Below, one piece after another: positions 8,887-17,551 of a stretch of DNA of 41,427 nt (positions within the stretch are counted from its first letter, which is position 1; every line of letters starts with the position of its first letter). A model generated the notes under the pieces. It was not told the origin of the DNA, did no database searches, and worked only from the letters and a program-made list of their open reading frames with translations. The DNA comes from JBFMGS01 sp040752635 (lineage in GTDB: Bacteria > Bacillota > SHA-98 > UBA4971), in assembly GCA_040752635.1 (NCBI GenBank), contig JBFMGS010000015.1:1-41427 (forward strand), read 5' to 3'. The position numbers and the translations under genes are program-made.

Positions 8887-9104
8887 GGAGCCGTGCAGTT
8901 TCCGCGAAGACGTCTTTGGAGTGCCCCACGCCGAAGGCGCCTGGCCCGTTTTCGTGCTCCTGCATGGCAGGTTTTCATACTTTGATGACGGAGGGGATCT
9001 GGCCGTTCTTCGTCCGGACTGACACCGTGGAGGGGCGCCCGCTGCATAAATGGGCCCTCGCCAGGTAGATAGGGCTTGAGCACGGGAGTGCGGGAGGAAT
9101 GGAG

Positions 9105-12002
9105 ATGCAACCATACGTCCTCAAACTGAGGGAGATCGGAGCTGAAGACGGCGATCTCATCGGCGGGAAAGCTCGCAGGCTTGCAGACCTCATCCGTGCC
9201 GGGCTTCCTGTCCCTGACGGGTTCGTCATCACGATCGAGGCTTACAGGGAGCATATGGCGCGAGCTGCTGCCGAGCCCGAGTGCCAAGACATTTGGTCAG
9301 CCATCCACGGCGCTTACCTGAACCTCGTGGATCGCGATGCCGGCGTGACGGTTGCCGTGCGATCCTCTGCTGCCTCGGAAGACGAAGTCGGTTCTTCTTA
9401 CGCGGGGCAATACGATACTTTTCTCGGAGTCCGGGGATGGGAAGCACTGGTCGAGGCGATCCTGGCATGCTGGGGATCGCTCGAAGGGGAGAAGGCGCAG
9501 GCGTACTCGCCCTATGCCCCGGTCCGCTGCGTTCGGAAGCGCCCCGAGCACGTGATGGCCGTGATCGTGCAGGTCGAGGTTCCTGCGGAGGTGAGCGGCG
9601 TGCTCTTCACTCTGAATCCCCAAAGTGGGCGGGAGACCGAGATGCTCGTGGAGGCGAGCTGGGGACTGGGGGAGGCAGTCGTTGGAGGGCTTACGAATCC
9701 CGACAGGTTTGTCCTGGATACATTGGATGAGACCGTGAGGGACGTGCGGATAGGCGATAAGAAGGTGATGGTGATAACTTCCGCCGGAGAGGTTGCCTTT
9801 TGCCCTGAACGAAACGAACGATCTCACGACGAGCCCGGCACAGGCGGCTCGGCGCGTCCGGGTGCGAGGGAGGTGCCGGTCCCCGAGGAGATGCGCCAAG
9901 AGCGCACGCTCGACGATGAGATGCTGTTTCGGTTGATGCGATTGGGGCAGAGAATCCAGGAGGAGTACGGCCTTCCACAAGATGTCGAATGGGCGTATTC
10001 TGGGGGTGAATTCTTCATCCTGCAGGCTCGCCCCCTCACCGCGTTTTCCTTTGCGCCTGATTTCGGCCAGTGGACCTCCGCCAACTTTCGCGAAGTGATG
10101 CCGGGGTTCGCGTCCTACCTGAGCCAGTCGATGTCCTTTCATCATGATTTTGCGCGGGCGATGGACGAGGTCTTCAGGCGTATCAAGCTCTTTCGTAAAG
10201 AGGACGAGGGCACCAGGTGGGCGGCGACGTTCTTCGGCCACGGCTACTGGAACGTCGGGGCTGCCAAACGCGTGGCAGCTCGCGTTCCCGGCTTCAAGGA
10301 GCGGTCGTTCGACCGCACCGTGGGGATCACCCCGTCATACGAAGGGGACGGGGCCGTGACCCCGTGGACCCTGTCAACGATCGCGTCTGCGCTCCCTTCT
10401 CTCTTCGCCCTGAAGAAACACTACCGGCTTGTAATCAAGGAAGCGTCGGATTTCATCTCGTGGTTTGACCGCAACGAAGAGGAGTGGAACAAGGTTTCCC
10501 CTGGGACGCTGGATGATGACGACCTTGCGACCTGGGCGAGGTTCGGCATAGACCTCCACTGGTGGACCAACCGGTGGGCGCTGATAATCAGCTTCCTCGG
10601 CACCCAGGCGCAGGATGACTTCCACCTGTCAGTGGACAGATTGAACCGGTTGGCAAAGGCCGGCAAGGCGGTATCGGAAGCCCGCCTTTTAACTGGTGTT
10701 TCCCATATGGCGACGGCTGGGCCTCTCGTGGCTCTCTGGGAACTCGCCAGGTATGCAAGAGACAACCCTGCTGCGATGACGGTCGTACAGGAACTTCCGA
10801 CAGAGGAGCTTGCAGCGCTGTTCAGGGGCTGGGAAGACGCAGCAGGCTCTCGCAGCATTCGAGATGAACTTGGTGACATAGCCGGATTCTGGGAACGGTT
10901 CAGGGACTACGTCTTGCGTTTTCGTTACATGTCTGAGGTGGACGAGGATCTTGCAGTTCCGCGATGGATCGAGGATGTGACCCTTCCTCTCGCCATGCTG
11001 AAGGCATGTCTATCCGGGGAACTCGGAGAAGACCCCCAGGTTCAGCTAGAACGTCAGCAGCGTGTGCGCGAGGATGAGGAACGCAAGGCCATCGCGGTCT
11101 TGCGGTCGAGGTGGACGTCCCGCCTTAATCCCATGCACATTCAAGGCTTCCGGGCGCAGCTCGAGCTGGTGAGGCGCCTGTGCTGGTGGCGCGAGGAAAC
11201 GCGTGTGTACTTGAGCCGCGCCAGGTACCAGACGAGGCGATTCCTGAAAGAGCAGGGTAAGCGTTGGGCGGGTCGCGGCGTAATCGAGGCGGAAGATGAC
11301 GTGTTCTGGATGTCCCGCGACGAGGTGCTGGGGCTTCTTGACGGCGCCATTGACCCCGGCCTGGTGCGCGATGCTGTCAGGAAAAGGCGGTATATTGCCA
11401 TCGCCTACAGGAACTTCGTCCCGCCGCCTGTGATCATGCCCGGGCCGGCCCGCGTGTTGACAAAGCAACTTAAGGACCCAGGTAAAGTGACCGCGAAACT
11501 TCTCTCTATCCGTAAGAATGCCGAGGCGGGCGCAGGACAAGAAGGCGCCAAAGCCGTCGCGGCAGGCGCGGTAGCGTCGACCAGGCGCGGCGATGGCGGA
11601 GCCCGAAACGGGTCGCCTGCTGCCGACGCGTCACGCGCAACAGCTGTGTGCACGGCAAGTGCCGAAAGACGCACATACGTTGGACTCGGGTGTTCCGCAG
11701 GAGTTGCCACGGGCGTCGTTCGGGTGGTCTGCTCCCTTGATGAGGCTGGCAGCTTGCGAAAGGGAGAGGTTCTGGTTGCACCGTTCGCTAACCCCGGTTG
11801 GATGCCCCTTTTCAACCTTGCATGCGCGATCGTGCTGGAAGAAGGAGGCCTCCTCTCGCACAGCGCGGTGGTCGCCAGGGAGTACGGGATTCCCGCGGTG
11901 TTGCAGGTCGAGGGGGCGACAACCAGGCTGCATACTGGCGATCTCGTGGTCGTTGACGGCTCACGCGGGGTGGTCGAAGTCCTGAGCAATCACTTGACAT
12001 AG
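9105..12002 (+). CDS. PEP-synthase-like phosphotransferase with rifampin-phosphotransferase-type architecture
   Basis: A 965-residue ATP-dependent dikinase-type enzyme. The ATG at 9105 has GGAGGA at 9093-9098; the ATG at 9099 is too close to it. The N-terminal 320 residues are the PPDK/PEP-synthase ATP-grasp domain (LIGGKARRLADLI, AVRSSAASEDE, GQYDTFL, VEASWGLGEAVVGG). A large helical central domain follows, and the C-terminus is the swivelling phosphohistidine domain, with the catalytic histidine in GGLLSHSAVVAREYGI (His 919). The C-terminal PEP/pyruvate-binding barrel of true PEP synthase is absent, which is the layout of rifampin phosphotransferase. Central segments such as SANFREVMPG and WREETR also resemble that family. 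An Ala/Gly-rich linker (about residues 804-850) is longer than usual. The substrate is unknown; resistance to rifamycins is only one possibility. Confidence 0.85.
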   Translation: MQPYVLKLREIGAEDGDLIGGKARRLADLIRAGLPVPDGFVITIEAYREHMARAAAEPECQDIWSAIHGAYLNLVDRDAGVTVAVRSSAASEDEVGSSYAGQYDTFLGVRGWEALVEAILACWGSLEGEKAQAYSPYAPVRCVRKRPEHVMAVIVQVEVPAEVSGVLFTLNPQSGRETEMLVEASWGLGEAVVGGLTNPDRFVLDTLDETVRDVRIGDKKVMVITSAGEVAFCPERNERSHDEPGTGGSARPGAREVPVPEEMRQERTLDDEMLFRLMRLGQRIQEEYGLPQDVEWAYSGGEFFILQARPLTAFSFAPDFGQWTSANFREVMPGFASYLSQSMSFHHDFARAMDEVFRRIKLFRKEDEGTRWAATFFGHGYWNVGAAKRVAARVPGFKERSFDRTVGITPSYEGDGAVTPWTLSTIASALPSLFALKKHYRLVIKEASDFISWFDRNEEEWNKVSPGTLDDDDLATWARFGIDLHWWTNRWALIISFLGTQAQDDFHLSVDRLNRLAKAGKAVSEARLLTGVSHMATAGPLVALWELARYARDNPAAMTVVQELPTEELAALFRGWEDAAGSRSIRDELGDIAGFWERFRDYVLRFRYMSEVDEDLAVPRWIEDVTLPLAMLKACLSGELGEDPQVQLERQQRVREDEERKAIAVLRSRWTSRLNPMHIQGFRAQLELVRRLCWWREETRVYLSRARYQTRRFLKEQGKRWAGRGVIEAEDDVFWMSRDEVLGLLDGAIDPGLVRDAVRKRRYIAIAYRNFVPPPVIMPGPARVLTKQLKDPGKVTAKLLSIRKNAEAGAGQEGAKAVAAGAVASTRRGDGGARNGSPAADASRATAVCTASAERRTYVGLGCSAGVATGVVRVVCSLDEAGSLRKGEVLVAPFANPGWMPLFNLACAIVLEEGGLLSHSAVVAREYGIPAVLQVEGATTRLHTGDLVVVDGSRGVVEVLSNHLT

Positions 12003-12160
12003 AATGCAACGGCGTTTTCTGCTACTCTCTTTGCCTCTGCCGACACCATGCGCCCAGACTACGTCCTGGATCAGCTCATTTGGGTCTTCCCCTTTACTAA
12101 CATCCCTTTGTGCGTGAGCGCTAATTTAGCCTGGCATGAGGAAGCCAACAATCTCTTGTG

Positions 12161-12179
12161 CCGCCACCCGGCGAGGCGG
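12161..12179. terminator. Possible convergent hairpin between phosphotransferase and cysE genes
   Basis: CCGCC at 12161-12165 pairs with GGCGG at 12175-12179; an alternative pairing is CCACC with GGTGG. It lies in the 228-base space between two converging genes, but neither side has a T-tract, so this is a weak call. The rest of 12003-12230 holds no gene I can support. Confidence 0.25.
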
Positions 12180-12230
12180 TGGACGCACACGACAGGTGCA
12201 ATCAGCAATAACCCACTGCTGGCCCATATC

Positions 12231-12896
12231 TCAGGAGATTAGACAGCGAGCTTCCGAATCCTTCTCAAGGCTCTCCAGCCTCTCTTCAAGCTGTTCTATT
12301 CGCCTTGTAAGCGCCTCGAACGCTGCTTGCACGGGGTCAGGCAGGTTATGATGGTTGAGGTCGATACCCGAGACGCGCTTCCCAAACTGGGCAACGACCT
12401 TGCCGGGGACTCCCACGACCGTAGCGCCTGTCGGCACGGGCTTGAGAACCACCGCTCCGGCACCGATCTTTGCTTCATCGCCTACTTCGAAAGAGCCCAA
12501 TACCTTCGCACCGGCAGCGATGACGACGCGGTTCCCAATGGTCGGGTGGCGCTTACCCTTCTCCTTGCCGGTTCCGCCCAAGGTCACGCCCTGGTAGAGT
12601 GTGACGTCGTCTCCGATCACGGCCGTTTCGCCGATAACGACCCCCATGCCGTGGTCTATGAAGAGCCGGCGCCCGATACGTGCTCCGGGGTGTATCTCGA
12701 TGCCGGTCAGGAAGCGCACCACGTGCGAGATCAGCCTGGCGACGACGAACATCCCCTTTTCATAGAAGAAATGAGCGATCCTGTAGCCTATGACGGCGTG
12801 AAGCCCGGGATAGCAGAGCACGACCTCAAGCACGTTCTTTGCAGCAGGATCGCGCTCGAATACGACCTTGATGTCTTCCTTGATTCGTTCGAACAC
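12231..12896 (-). CDS. cysE: Serine O-acetyltransferase
   Basis: Transfers acetyl from acetyl-CoA to L-serine, the first committed step of cysteine synthesis. The product has 221 residues from a GTG at 12896 with a G-rich site (AAGGGGGGGC on the minus strand). The N-terminal helical domain (DPAAKNVLEVVLCYPGLHA) is followed by the left-handed beta-helix of hexapeptide repeats. The catalytic region reads FIDHGMGVVIGE (His 82), and the CysE-specific loop GGTGKEKGKRHP is present (108-118). A heptad-like C-terminal tail (LTRRIEQLEERLESLEK) probably forms a coiled coil. No O-acetylserine sulfhydrylase gene is adjacent. The length and short N-terminus match the Gram-positive type. Confidence 0.96.
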   Translation of the reverse strand: MFERIKEDIKVVFERDPAAKNVLEVVLCYPGLHAVIGYRIAHFFYEKGMFVVARLISHVVRFLTGIEIHPGARIGRRLFIDHGMGVVIGETAVIGDDVTLYQGVTLGGTGKEKGKRHPTIGNRVVIAAGAKVLGSFEVGDEAKIGAGAVVLKPVPTGATVVGVPGKVVAQFGKRVSGIDLNHHNLPDPVQAAFEALTRRIEQLEERLESLEKDSEARCLIS

Positions 12897-13206
12897 GGAA
12901 AGCCCCCCCTTGACGATATCCTAGTAATTTAGTCGGTTTTATTGTATTATAACACCTGAGGAGCTATTGCGCCAGGGGGGGCGCGAAAGCATGGCAGCGC
13001 CATCCCCTATGCTCCATAGATGGCAGGTGTAATGACCGGGGCATTCACGCAGCAACAGTTCACGAACCCTGTGAATCTTGAGATCCGCCAGGCCGTGACT
13101 GCTGAGGAAACCTGGGAGTACACATACCTCGGGTGCTATGCATCCGCCGTTCTGCGCATAATACCCACAGAGCAGAAGGTCAATGCGCAAACGGAGGCTG
13201 ATGCTA
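12897..13206. other. Divergent intergenic region, cysE and spoIID-like genes
   Basis: This 310-base space holds the cysE promoter and two short inverted repeats: GCGCC/GGCGC at 12969-12984, and the palindrome ATGGC-AGC-GCCAT at 12991-13003. A plus-strand frame opens at 13020 and runs into the spoIID-like gene in another frame, but I see no recognisable product. No convincing promoter for the plus-strand gene is visible. Confidence 0.4.
12946..12951 (-). promoter_or_regulatory. Probable -10 element of the cysE promoter
   Basis: The minus strand reads a perfect TATAAT, which would start transcription near 12939, about 43 bases before the cysE GTG. The -35 region is poor (TGGCGC at 17-base spacing), so an activator or a different spacing may apply. 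The leader is too short for a T-box. Confidence 0.5.
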
Positions 13207-14157
13207 ATGGCAAACGGCAGGAACAGGAGTTTGTTGTGGATCGGGATTGGGCTTTTGGTCGTGGTCCTCGTTGTGGTGGGCATCTCCAGGGCAAGGCGGC
13301 CGGCTCTGGCAAAGGAACCTTCCATAAGAGTATACTTGTCGGATGCGAAACGCGTAGACACCATGCCGATGGAGGAATACGTGGCCGCCGTGGTCGGCGG
13401 TGAGATGAAAAACTACTGGCCGCGCGAGGCGCTTGCCGCCCAGGCAATCGTGGCGCGCACATTTGCCCTGAAAACGCTTGAGGAGAAGCGCGGCTCCGGG
13501 CCGATGGGCTCCGACATCCAGGCAGGGTTCAAGCAAGCCCAGGAGTTTAAGCCGGAGAACGTGAACAACGTCATCAGGGCAGCTGTCAGGGAAACCAGGG
13601 GCAAGGTGCTCACGTATAACGGCCGGCTCATCAACGCCTGGTTCCACTCGAACGCCGGGGGAAGGACGGCGCTGGCAAAGGAGGGGCTGAACTTTCGCGG
13701 AGCCGAGCCGGCGTACACTATAGTCAAGAAAAGCCCGGACGACACGCCTGATGTTCCGGCCGGGGACCGCGTATGGTCGGCCCAGTTCACCACGGCGGAG
13801 GTGGAAGCCGCCCTTGCCAAGGTCGGCGTGACGGTCCACGGCATCACGGACATGACGATCGCCCAGCGGGGCCCGTCGGGGCGCGCACAGACCATAGCAA
13901 TCCGTCACGCGGGAGGGCAAACCACAATCGGAGGGAATGACCTGCGCGTCGCGCTCGACCCAATGCGGATGAGATCAAACTTCCTGACGAGGCTCGAGGT
14001 CAGGGACGGAAAGGTCTCTATGGAGGGCAAGGGGTTCGGCCACGGGGTCGGCATGTCGCAGTGGGGCGCCCACAACATGGCGAAGGCCGGTCGGCGCCAC
14101 GAGGAAATCTGCACGTATTACTTCGAGGGCGTCAGGGTGGAGAAACGTTGGGCGTAG
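13207..14157 (+). CDS. spoIID: SpoIID/LytB-family protein (sporulation stage II protein D-like)
   Basis: SpoIID is a lytic transglycosylase that removes septal peptidoglycan during engulfment of the forespore. This 316-residue protein starts at the ATG at 13207, with GGAGG at 13193-13197; ATGs at 13183 and 13201 are alternatives. One N-terminal membrane anchor (SLLWIGIGLLVVVLVVVGI) exposes the rest outside. The hallmark segment is EEYVAAVVGGEM, with the family's catalytic glutamate, followed by REALAAQAIVARTFALKT. The later motifs WFHSNAGGRTA and GHGVGMSQWGAHNMA are also classic. It is consistent with a spore-forming Bacillota, but LytB-domain relatives exist in non-sporulators. No SpoIIQ or SpoIIR neighbour is present. 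Confidence 0.88.
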   Translation: MANGRNRSLLWIGIGLLVVVLVVVGISRARRPALAKEPSIRVYLSDAKRVDTMPMEEYVAAVVGGEMKNYWPREALAAQAIVARTFALKTLEEKRGSGPMGSDIQAGFKQAQEFKPENVNNVIRAAVRETRGKVLTYNGRLINAWFHSNAGGRTALAKEGLNFRGAEPAYTIVKKSPDDTPDVPAGDRVWSAQFTTAEVEAALAKVGVTVHGITDMTIAQRGPSGRAQTIAIRHAGGQTTIGGNDLRVALDPMRMRSNFLTRLEVRDGKVSMEGKGFGHGVGMSQWGAHNMAKAGRRHEEICTYYFEGVRVEKRWA

Positions 14158-14279
14158 GATACGGGCGAGGAAACTGAGAACCGTGCCCGGACGCGGGAGA
14201 GAGAGTTGCATGCGACGGGATGAGGGATGAGGTAAGGTAGTCAGAGATAACGGGTATCCAATGGGGGAGGAGGCGCATC

Positions 14280-16526
14280 TTGCAGATGGAGGGCGATGAA
14301 CGGCTAGCGGTCCTGGGAAGTCGCGGCGGCACACGGGCCGAACTTGCGGTCTTGGGCATGACTTGCGCATCGTGCGCGGCCAGGGTCGAACGGGCGCTTC
14401 GGCGTGCAGATGGGGTCATTGATGCGGTTGTAAACTTTGCAACCGAAAGAGCAACGGTACGCTATAACCCGGAAGAGACTTCCGTCGCCGACCTTCGAAG
14501 GGTCATACAGGATGCTGGCTACGAAGCGCGCGAGACAAGCGACCAGGGTATCGAGAAAGATAGGGAGCAGCGCGAGCGCGAGACGGAGATAAGGCGTCAG
14601 ACGAGGGTTTTCATCCTGGCGGCGGTCCTTTCAGTGCCGCTCGTATCGCTCATGGCCTCCCATCTTTTCGACATCATGCTCCCCCCCTTGCTCGCGAGCC
14701 CGTTCGTTCAGTTTGTGTTCGCCACCCCGGTGCAGTTCGTTGCGGGATGGCAGTTCTACAAAGGTTCCTACGCGGCGCTTCGTGCCAGATCCCCTAACAT
14801 GGACGTGCTCGTAGCAATGGGCACTACTGCTGCATATGCCTTTAGCGTCTACCAGATGCTGGTCGGCGGGGGCCACTTGTACTACGAGTCTTCCGCCGTG
14901 GTGATCACACTCGTACTGCTTGGGCGGCTGCTCGAGGCGCGCGCGAAGGGCAGGACATCCGAGGCCATAAGGAAGCTGATGGGCCTTGCACCCAGGATGG
15001 CGCACGTGATGCGAGGACGGGATGAAGTGGACGTGCCCACTGAGGAGGTGCGCGCCGACGACATCGTAGTTGTGAAGCCCGGCGAGAGGATCCCGGTTGA
15101 CGGCGTGGTGCTTGAAGGAACCTCCGTGGTAGACGAGTCCATGCTCACAGGCGAGAGCATTCCCACGGAGAAAGGACCCGGGGACGAGGTCACCGGGGCG
15201 ACCATTAACAGGCACGGCTCGTTCAAGTTCAGGGCGACCAGGGTGGGAAGGGACACGGTGCTTGCTCAGATCGTGCGCATGGTCGAGGAAGCGCAGGGGT
15301 CAAAGGCCCCAATACAACGCCTGGCCGATGTCGTGTCAGGGTATTTCGTTCCTGCTGTGCTGGGAGTGGCCATCGTATCGCTTGCAGGCTGGCTCATCGC
15401 GACGCACGATGCGGCGCGGGCCCTCCTGGCGTTCACGGCCGTTCTGGTGATCGCTTGTCCGTGCGCCCTCGGCCTTGCCACTCCCACTGCTATCATGGTG
15501 GGGACGGGAAGAGGCGCCGATGTGGGAATCCTCATCAAAGGCGCGGAGCATCTTGAGAGAGCCCACAGGGTCGACACCGTCGTGTTCGACAAGACGGGCA
15601 CCATCACCAGGGGCGAGCCTGAAGTGGTCGATGAGGCCGTGCTGGAACCCGGCTCTTCTGAAGCCTCTTGCGTCAACGAACTGCTCAGATTCGCAGCTTC
15701 GGCGGAGCTTCGGTCGGAACACCCCCTTGGCGCCGCTATAGTGAGACGGGCGCAGGCTCTCGGGGTACAGCTCGACCCGCCTTCGCGGTTTGAGGCCGTC
15801 CCTGGAAAGGGCATCAAGGCCGAAGTAGGGGGACACAGCGTGCTTGTAGGAACTGCCCGACTGCTCGAGGAACACAACGTAGACACCTCGAGCGCGGACA
15901 AGTATCGTGAGGCTATGGAGTCAGAAGGGAAGACCGCCATGGTCGTATCCGTGGACGGGCGGGCGCTGGGCGTCATCGGGGTGGCGGACACGGTGAAAGA
16001 CACTTCCCGTGAGGCTGTAGTAGCCCTGGGCAAGCTGGGGATTGACGTCATCATGATAACCGGCGACAACGAACGCACAGCAAAGGCTATCGGACAACAG
16101 GTAGGCATCAGGAATGTGTTGGCGGAAGTCTTGCCCGGCGACAAAGCCAGGGAGGTCAACCGCCTCCGGGCCGAAGGTAAGGTTGTGGCAATGGTGGGGG
16201 ACGGCATCAACGATGCACCGGCGCTTGCCGCAGCCGACGTCGGGATAGCGATGGGCACCGGCGCCGATGTGGCAATGGAGGCTGCAGATATCACGCTGGT
16301 CCGAGGGGATCTCCGCGCTGTGGCAGGGGCGATCCGGCTGAGCCGCCGCACGATGACCACCATTCGCCAGAACCTGTTTTGGGCGTTCATATACAATGTG
16401 ATCGGCGTGCCGATCGCGGCTTTCGGTCACTTGTCCCCGGTTGTTGCGGCCCTTGCCATGGCATTCTCGTCGGTCTCCGTTGTGACCAACTCCCTCAGGC
16501 TCCGGAGGTTTGATCCCCTGAAATAG
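14280..16526 (+). CDS. copA: Copper-exporting P1B-type ATPase
   Basis: Exports monovalent copper (or silver) across the membrane using ATP. It has 748 residues if the TTG at 14280 is used, seven to eight bases after GGAGGAGG; the ATG at 14286 is the alternative. One N-terminal heavy-metal domain carries the copper-binding MTCASC (Cys 29 and 32). Membrane helices surround the intramembrane CPC (393-395). The phosphorylation site is DKTGT (Asp 437), the P1B-specific HP pair is in SEHPLGAAIV, and the hinge is GDGINDAP. The CopA-specific NVIGVPIAAFG and MAFSSVSVVTNSLRLRR end the protein. I see no adjacent CsoR or CopZ gene and no clear operator in the 122 bases upstream. The 3' end overlaps the convergent dehydrogenase gene by 32 bases. 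Confidence 0.97.
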   Translation: MQMEGDERLAVLGSRGGTRAELAVLGMTCASCAARVERALRRADGVIDAVVNFATERATVRYNPEETSVADLRRVIQDAGYEARETSDQGIEKDREQRERETEIRRQTRVFILAAVLSVPLVSLMASHLFDIMLPPLLASPFVQFVFATPVQFVAGWQFYKGSYAALRARSPNMDVLVAMGTTAAYAFSVYQMLVGGGHLYYESSAVVITLVLLGRLLEARAKGRTSEAIRKLMGLAPRMAHVMRGRDEVDVPTEEVRADDIVVVKPGERIPVDGVVLEGTSVVDESMLTGESIPTEKGPGDEVTGATINRHGSFKFRATRVGRDTVLAQIVRMVEEAQGSKAPIQRLADVVSGYFVPAVLGVAIVSLAGWLIATHDAARALLAFTAVLVIACPCALGLATPTAIMVGTGRGADVGILIKGAEHLERAHRVDTVVFDKTGTITRGEPEVVDEAVLEPGSSEASCVNELLRFAASAELRSEHPLGAAIVRRAQALGVQLDPPSRFEAVPGKGIKAEVGGHSVLVGTARLLEEHNVDTSSADKYREAMESEGKTAMVVSVDGRALGVIGVADTVKDTSREAVVALGKLGIDVIMITGDNERTAKAIGQQVGIRNVLAEVLPGDKAREVNRLRAEGKVVAMVGDGINDAPALAAADVGIAMGTGADVAMEAADITLVRGDLRAVAGAIRLSRRTMTTIRQNLFWAFIYNVIGVPIAAFGHLSPVVAALAMAFSSVSVVTNSLRLRRFDPLK

Positions 16527-17538
16527 CCGTAAGGCTCTTGTCAAGGCCCGCGATGATGGCATCTGTCATCTCTTGTGTGGTGGCGCTCCCGCCGAGGTCC
16601 CGGGTAAGATGGCGACCCTCGCGGAGTACCCTTTCAACCGAATGCTCTATGGCCACGGCGCGCTCGGTTTCGCTTAAGTGTCTAAGCATCATCGCGGCCG
16701 ACAAGATCGTGGCCACAGGGTTTGCGACACCCTGCCCGGCAAGTTCCGGCGCGCTGCCATGGACAGGCTCGAACACGGCTGCGCGGTCCCCGATGTTTGC
16801 TCCTGGAGCAAGTCCGAGACCTCCAACCAACCCCGAGGCCAGGTCGGATACGATATCGCCATAGAGGTTCGGGAGCAATAGCACGTCGAACTCATGCGGC
16901 GTAAGGACTAGCTGCATGCACATGGCATCAATGATCCGGTCCCCAAACTCGATCTCAGGATAGTCCGCGGCAACCTCGCGCGCACATTCCAAGAACAGGC
17001 CATCAGTGAGCTTCATTATGTTCGCCTTGTGGCCGCAGGTCACCCGATGACGGCCTTCGCGGCGGGCATATTCCATGGCAGCGCGGGCAATGCGCCGGGA
17101 GCCGCCGCGCGAGATCACTTTGATGGTCTCGGCCGTGTCCCCGTCGATCCAACGTTCCTTTCCTGCGTACACATCCTCGGTCGCCTCACGGAAAACGACC
17201 AGATCGACGTTTTCGAACCTTGTTGCCACACCAGGAAAGCTCCTGATCGGTCGCACATTGGCGTAAAGGTCAAGAGCCACCCGCAAAGCCACGTTGACGC
17301 TTCGAAAACCGGTCCCCACGGGGGTCGTGATGGGCCCCTTGAGCGCGACGCCGGTTCTGCTGATAGATTCCAGAACCACGTCGGGCAGAGGAGTGCCTAA
17401 CGTTGCGAGTGCGATCGAGCCAGCCTGGAGTTCCTCCCATTCGATAGGAGCCTCCGTGGCTTCGACCACTCGTTTCGCCGCAGCGATGACCTCGGGTCCA
17501 ATGCCGTCACCCGGGAGAAGTGTCACTTTGTGGGACAT
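16495..17538 (-). CDS. Isocitrate/isopropylmalate-family dehydrogenase, isocitrate dehydrogenase-like
   Basis: An NAD(P)-dependent beta-decarboxylating dehydrogenase of 347 residues. The ATG at 17538 follows the preceding gene's stop by 13 bases, with GAGAGGG as ribosome binding site. The dinucleotide-fold start is VTLLPGDGIGPEV. The substrate loop reads TPVGTGFRSVNVALR, the SxNxxLR form seen in isocitrate dehydrogenases, and not the pattern of isopropylmalate dehydrogenase. The metal and catalytic segments GHKANIMKLTDGLF and LYGDIVSDLASGLVGGLG, and the cofactor region EPVHGSAPELAG, are intact. As fourth gene of a minus-strand operon it should oxidise the product of the upstream hydro-lyase: isocitrate to 2-oxoglutarate, or homoisocitrate to 2-oxoadipate. 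I favour isocitrate, with moderate confidence. Confidence 0.88.
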   Translation of the reverse strand: MSHKVTLLPGDGIGPEVIAAAKRVVEATEAPIEWEELQAGSIALATLGTPLPDVVLESISRTGVALKGPITTPVGTGFRSVNVALRVALDLYANVRPIRSFPGVATRFENVDLVVFREATEDVYAGKERWIDGDTAETIKVISRGGSRRIARAAMEYARREGRHRVTCGHKANIMKLTDGLFLECAREVAADYPEIEFGDRIIDAMCMQLVLTPHEFDVLLLPNLYGDIVSDLASGLVGGLGLAPGANIGDRAAVFEPVHGSAPELAGQGVANPVATILSAAMMLRHLSETERAVAIEHSVERVLREGRHLTRDLGGSATTQEMTDAIIAGLDKSLTAISGDQTSGA

Positions 17539-17551
17539 TACCGGCGCCCTC

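Noticed and set aside
14158..14279. Possible CsoR operator before copA
   Set aside because: A CGGGTATCC and G-rich stretch are present, but no convincing inverted repeat of the CsoR type.
15266..16396. 376-codon open frame antisense to copA
   Set aside because: Ser/Thr/Ala/Pro-rich translation typical of an antisense shadow; copA motifs cover the plus strand.
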